From Microbacterium sp. Bi121 (GTDB lineage: Bacteria; Actinomycetota; Actinomycetes; Actinomycetales; Microbacteriaceae), in assembly GCF_918698005.1 (NCBI RefSeq), contig NZ_CAKKLJ010000007.1, positions 62,001 to 126,000 on the forward strand: 64,000 nucleotides of DNA, in the 5' to 3' direction. The position numbers and the translations under genes are program-made. How positions within the stretch are numbered: position 1 is the first letter of the stretch; each line of letters starts with the position of its first letter. Positions 60,640 to 64,000 of this stretch are shown one piece after another. A model generated the notes under the pieces. The model ran no database searches. It was not told the DNA's origin and saw only the letters and a program-made list of their open reading frames with translations.

Positions 60640-61704
60640 ATGACCGCGCACGAGCACGCCGAAGCACCCATCGATTCTGCATCCGGAGCGAGGAGGCCGC
60701 ACCACCGGTGGCGGAAGACCCGGATCACCCTCGGGATCATCATCGTCATCGTGCTCGTCGTCGCGATCATCGGCGCGATCACGCCGTGGCCGTCGGCGAT
60801 GGCCATCCGCGCCGTGTTCACCCAGGGCGGCGACGCGACCGCGGCCGAGATGGATGGACACGTCCCCGACACGAAGCTGACAGAGACCCTCGACGCCCCC
60901 TATGACGATGACGGCAGCGACACGACCATGGACGTCTTCACACCGGCATCCGCCACTGGGCCGCTGCCGACGATCGTGTGGATCCACGGCGGAGCGTGGA
61001 TCTCCGGCTCGAAGGAGAACGTCGACCCTTACATGCGGATCCTCGCGGCCGAGGGCTACACGACAATCGCCGTCAACTACACGATCGGGCCGGAGGGCAC
61101 CTATCCCACCGCCGTTCATCAGCTCAACACGGCCCTCGCCTACGTCGACGCCCATGCCGGTGAACTGAACGTCGACGCGTCGCAGATCGTGCTCGCCGGC
61201 GACTCGGCCGGTGGGCAGCTCGCCAGCCAGATGGCGACGATCATGACCAATCCCGACTACGCGGAGATCATGTCGATCGACCCCGCGCTGGACGCCGACC
61301 AGGTCGTCGCGACCGTGCTGAACTGCGGCGTCTACGACCTCGCAGCCCTGGCCGCGCTCCAGGGCGTCGCCGGCTGGGGCCTGAAGTCGGCCATGTGGGC
61401 ATACGCGGGTTCCAAGAGCTGGGCCGAGAACTCGACGGGCGCGACGATGTCGACTGTCGACTGGGTCACGGCAGACTTCCCGACCACGTACATCTCGGGC
61501 GGGAACGGCGACGGGCTCACGTGGCTGCAGTCGATCCCGATGGCGCAGCGACTCGATGAGCTCGGCGTCGATGTCACGACCCTGTTCTGGCCTGCGGCGC
61601 ACGAGCCGGCGCTGCCGCACGAGTACCAATTCCATCTCGACATGCCCGATGCGCAGACCGCTCTGCAGAAGACCATCGACTTCCTGGATGCGCACACGGA
61701 CTGA
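60640..61704 (+). CDS. Membrane-anchored alpha/beta hydrolase (HSL-type esterase)
   Basis: 354 aa. One membrane helix near residues 30-50 (ITLGIIIVIVLVVAIIGAI) anchors it, catalytic part outside. HGGAWISG is the oxyanion motif of the hormone-sensitive lipase group and GDSAGGQ the nucleophile elbow (Ser about 187); a late AAHEPALPHEYQFHLD supplies His. ATG 60640 with GGAGGGG 6 bases upstream. It is probably co-transcribed with the TetR gene 45 bases upstream. Confidence 0.87.
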   Translation: MTAHEHAEAPIDSASGARRPHHRWRKTRITLGIIIVIVLVVAIIGAITPWPSAMAIRAVFTQGGDATAAEMDGHVPDTKLTETLDAPYDDDGSDTTMDVFTPASATGPLPTIVWIHGGAWISGSKENVDPYMRILAAEGYTTIAVNYTIGPEGTYPTAVHQLNTALAYVDAHAGELNVDASQIVLAGDSAGGQLASQMATIMTNPDYAEIMSIDPALDADQVVATVLNCGVYDLAALAALQGVAGWGLKSAMWAYAGSKSWAENSTGATMSTVDWVTADFPTTYISGGNGDGLTWLQSIPMAQRLDELGVDVTTLFWPAAHEPALPHEYQFHLDMPDAQTALQKTIDFLDAHTD

Positions 61705-61745
61705 GCCTGACGCCTGACCGATCGTTCAGGATATCCTCGGACATC

Positions 61746-62633
61746 ATGGGCACAGACGCGACGGGCACGGCCGACTCCCCCGATTCCACCGGCAACGAGC
61801 GGCAGCTGGAGGAGACGATCGTCACCGATCTCTCCGGACGCATGACGTACGGGTCCTACCTCGAGCTCGACAAGCTGCTGGACGCGCAGCACCCGGTCTC
61901 GCGCCCTGAGCACCACGACGAGATGCTGTTCATCATCCAGCATCAGACCACGGAGCTGTGGCTCAAGCAGCTGCTGCATGAGCTGTCCTCCGCGCGCGAT
62001 CTGCTGGCGAGCGACGACCTGCGCGAGGCGCTCAAGCGGGTCGCGCGCGTCAAGCGCATCCAGGACGTCATGACCCAGCAGTGGTCGGTGCTGGCGACGC
62101 TCACCCCGACCGAATACGCGCAGTTCCGCGGATCACTCGGCAACTCGTCCGGCTTCCAGTCCGTGCAGTATCGAGCCGTCGAGTTCGCGCTGGGCAACAA
62201 GAACGAGCGGATGCTGTCGGTGTTCCGCGACCACCCGGCGAACCTCGCGCTGCTCACCGCCGAGTTCGAACGGCCGACGCTGTACGACGAGTTCCTGCGC
62301 TACGCGTCACGGCGCGGTATCTCCATCCCTGCCGAGATCCTCGAGCGCGACGTGCGCGAGCCGTATCGTCCGCACTCGTCGCTGGTGCCGGCGATCCGCG
62401 AGATCTACGAGAACCCGCGCACCCACTGGGATCTGTACGAGGCGTGCGAGGACCTGGTCGATCTGGAGGACAACTTCCAGTTCTGGCGGTTCCGGCACCT
62501 GAAGACCGTGACCCGCACGATCGGGATGAAGCCGGGCACCGGCGGATCGAGCGGCGTCGGCTTCCTGCAGAGGGCGCTCGAACTGACCTTCTTCCCGGAG
62601 CTCTACACGGTCCGCACCGAGATCGGGGCGTGA
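61746..62633 (+). CDS. kynA: Tryptophan 2,3-dioxygenase
   Basis: 295 aa. The heme-binding His lies in FWRFRHLKTVTRTIG and the substrate site in TYGSYLELDKLLDAQHP and EMLFIIQHQTTELW (distal His); GGSSGVGFLQ near the end is a family signature. It opens the indole ring of tryptophan to N-formylkynurenine. TATCCT is 8 bases before ATG 61746, no SD. TGATG overlap couples it to the next gene: the first step of a kynurenine operon. Confidence 0.95.
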   Translation: MGTDATGTADSPDSTGNERQLEETIVTDLSGRMTYGSYLELDKLLDAQHPVSRPEHHDEMLFIIQHQTTELWLKQLLHELSSARDLLASDDLREALKRVARVKRIQDVMTQQWSVLATLTPTEYAQFRGSLGNSSGFQSVQYRAVEFALGNKNERMLSVFRDHPANLALLTAEFERPTLYDEFLRYASRRGISIPAEILERDVREPYRPHSSLVPAIREIYENPRTHWDLYEACEDLVDLEDNFQFWRFRHLKTVTRTIGMKPGTGGSSGVGFLQRALELTFFPELYTVRTEIGA

Positions 62634-63676
62634 TGCGCAGGGCGGTCACCTGGTTCGATGGCGGCGACTGGCACGAGGGCGTGGTCGCTGCGGACGCCGA
62701 CGGTGTTCGGCTGCTGCCGGGCGGGTCGACGGCAGGGCTGCCCCGGCTCGACGGCGTCGTCACGGGCGGCTTCACCGATCACCACGTGCACCTGCAGCTC
62801 GTCGATGCCGGGCTGCTCGCGGATTCGACGCTCGGCCGGGTCGTCGACCTCGGCGGGGACCCAGCCGTCCTGGCAGTGATAGCTCTGCACAACTCCGGAG
62901 TGTTGACGCGAACATGGCCCGATGCGGCCGAATACGCGCCGATCGGCGGAAAAACTCCGGAGTTACGCAGGTCGGCGGGCGTCGAGATCCTCTTCGCCGG
63001 CGCCTTCCTCACCCCGCCAGGGGGCTATCCGGGAGGCCGGGCATGGGCTCCGGCCGGCTCCGTGCGCGAGATCGCCGACGAGGATGCCGCCGAGCGCGGC
63101 ATCCTCGAGATGAAGGATGCCGGTGCCGCACGCATCAAGGTCGCCAGCAACAGCACCGCGGGGCCCGTCTTCTCCGACGACATGCTCCGAACGATCATCA
63201 GGATGGCGGCATCCCACCGCATGCCGATCGTCGCCCATGCGGAGGGGCGGGGCGAAGCACAGCGCGTGGTCCGCCTGGGCGCCCAGCGCCTCGCGCACGC
63301 GCCCTTCACCGAGAGGCTTAGCGACGCCGAGACGGCAGCGCAAGTGGCATCCGCGTCCTGGATCTCGACGCTCGCCATCCACGGGGGCGAGGAGTACGAC
63401 ACCGCGGTCGACAACATCCGGAGCTTCCACACTGCCGGCGGCCGCGTGCTCTACGGCACGGACATGGGCAACGGCCCCACCCCCATCGGGCTGAATCCGC
63501 ACGAGATCGCCGCTCTGCGCGATGCCGGGATCGACGGTTCGGATCTGTTGCAGTGCCTGGACCCGACTGATCCGCGCGACTCCGGATCCCGCCTGCTGTT
63601 CTTCCCCGGCGGATCGCCGGATGACGCCGATCCGCTCATCGCGCGCCCCCTCACCACCGCCGATCTGGAGGCATGA
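62633..63676 (+). CDS. Amidohydrolase family protein in the kynurenine operon
   Basis: 347 aa, metal-dependent amidohydrolase fold: HxH in FTDHHVHLQLVD, later His in PIVAHAEGRG and LAHAPFTE, and the final Asp in LYGTDMGNGP. It sits between kynA and kynU, where a kynurenine formamidase (KynB) is expected, so it may hydrolyse N-formylkynurenine; this is positional inference. About 30 residues from HNSGVLT to LRRSAG are an insertion that coincides with an 86-bp palindromic element. ATG 62633 overlaps the kynA stop. Confidence 0.85.
   Translation: MRRAVTWFDGGDWHEGVVAADADGVRLLPGGSTAGLPRLDGVVTGGFTDHHVHLQLVDAGLLADSTLGRVVDLGGDPAVLAVIALHNSGVLTRTWPDAAEYAPIGGKTPELRRSAGVEILFAGAFLTPPGGYPGGRAWAPAGSVREIADEDAAERGILEMKDAGAARIKVASNSTAGPVFSDDMLRTIIRMAASHRMPIVAHAEGRGEAQRVVRLGAQRLAHAPFTERLSDAETAAQVASASWISTLAIHGGEEYDTAVDNIRSFHTAGGRVLYGTDMGNGPTPIGLNPHEIAALRDAGIDGSDLLQCLDPTDPRDSGSRLLFFPGGSPDDADPLIARPLTTADLEA
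62885..62970. repeat. In-frame palindromic element, copy 2
   Basis: Left arm CTGCACAACTCCGGAGTGTT (62885-62904) and the inverse of CTGCGTAACTCCGGAGTTTT (62951-62970), 17 of 20 bases paired. The unit is 86 bp, matches the arm core of copy 1 (25524-25608), and encodes HNSGV in the same frame of the left arm. Host gene: the kyn-operon amidohydrolase. Confidence 0.82.
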
Positions 63677-63677
63677 C

Positions 63678-64000
63678 GTGTCAGACCTGCTCGCCCTCGC
63701 CCGCGACCTCGACGCCCGCGACCCGCTCGCTTCCCACCTCGACGCGTTCGTCGAGGCTCCGGGGGTCGCGGCGTATCTCGATGGGAACTCACTCGGCAGG
63801 CCCCTGCGCGAACTGCCCGACCGGCTCGCGGCATTCGTCCGCGAGGACTGGGGCACGCGCCTGATCCGCTCGTGGGACGAGCAGTGGATGGACCTGCCCA
63901 CCGAGCTCGGCGATCGGATCGGCCGGGTCGCTCTCGGCGCCGCCGCCGGGCAGACGGTCGTCGCCGATTCGACCACGGTGCTGCTGTACAAGCTCATGCG
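63678..64000 (+). CDS. kynU: Kynureninase, N-terminal part
   Basis: 107 residues before the window ends. YLDGNSLGRP, WGTRLIRSWDEQWMDLPTELG and VADSTTVLLYK are clear kynureninase sequences of this PLP enzyme, which splits kynurenine to anthranilate and alanine. GTG 63678 is the start, 2 bases after the amidohydrolase stop. The PLP-Lys lies outside the window. Confidence 0.93.
   Translation, partial: MSDLLALARDLDARDPLASHLDAFVEAPGVAAYLDGNSLGRPLRELPDRLAAFVREDWGTRLIRSWDEQWMDLPTELGDRIGRVALGAAAGQTVVADSTTVLLYKLM

Noticed and set aside
1..64000. CRISPR arrays, prophage or insertion-sequence genes
   Set aside because: I looked for regular spaced repeats, cas-like proteins, transposases and integrases on both strands and found none I could support.

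Overview
This 64 kb window is chromosomal DNA of a high-GC actinobacterium. It is most likely a Microbacterium or a close Microbacteriaceae relative. The case rests on the menaquinone gene neighbourhood, the pairing of a DUF6412-type gene with YidC, mycothiol/thioredoxin-type arsenate reductases, HspR (HAIR) heat-shock boxes, many apparently leaderless starts, and a very strong excess of the heptamer GGATGCC/GGCATCC, which I associate with that group. No prophage, transposase or CRISPR array was seen.

Layout. 1-4.8 kb: arsenic island (end of a flavoprotein, a stand-alone low-molecular-weight phosphatase on the other strand, then trxB-trxA-acr3-[arsR-arsC fusion]-arsC overlapping head to tail), followed by about 600 bases without a recognisable gene. 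5.4-17 kb: core metabolism, mainly menaquinone synthesis (polyprenyl diphosphate synthase, menG, isochorismate synthase, menD, menA) with a ferredoxin-NADP reductase-like enzyme, a PPK2 kinase and a tRNA-like sequence. 17-26 kb: AsnC regulator with a DUF6421 protein, SDR, MFS exporter, threonine aldolase, ABC-F ATPase. 26-33 kb: Lhr helicase, EI24 protein, Nei-type glycosylase. 33-37 kb: phosphonate importer phnDCE with a candidate PHO box and a LysR-like effector-domain protein. 38-45 kb: HspR-type Clp ATPase, PurU, a glutamate/polar amino-acid ABC system, and a Phd/PIN toxin-antitoxin pair. 46-52 kb: flavin monooxygenase, YidC paralogue, EamA exporter, and a phosphonate-catabolism trio (alcohol dehydrogenase, phosphonatase-like hydrolase, FAD oxidoreductase). 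52.7-55.8 kb: two-component system preceded by a tiny peptide gene, then a ykkC-class riboswitch ahead of an EamA exporter. 55.8-64 kb: M18 aminopeptidase, NCS1 permease with an isochorismatase-like hydrolase, MBL hydrolase/TetR pair with twin operators, esterase, and a kynurenine operon (kynA, amidohydrolase, kynU) that runs off the window.

The most unusual signal is repetitive DNA inside genes. Palindromic elements about 85 bp long with CTCCGGAG arms sit in frame in two unrelated genes (an ABC-F ATPase and the kyn-operon amidohydrolase), both encoding the same pentapeptide HNSGV. Two other dispersed repeat families sit in frame at three places in lhr, with partner copies between genes. This resembles the Rickettsia palindromic elements. 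A separate nested-palindrome design (76-77 bp, four copies of a core word) occupies two convergent gene junctions.
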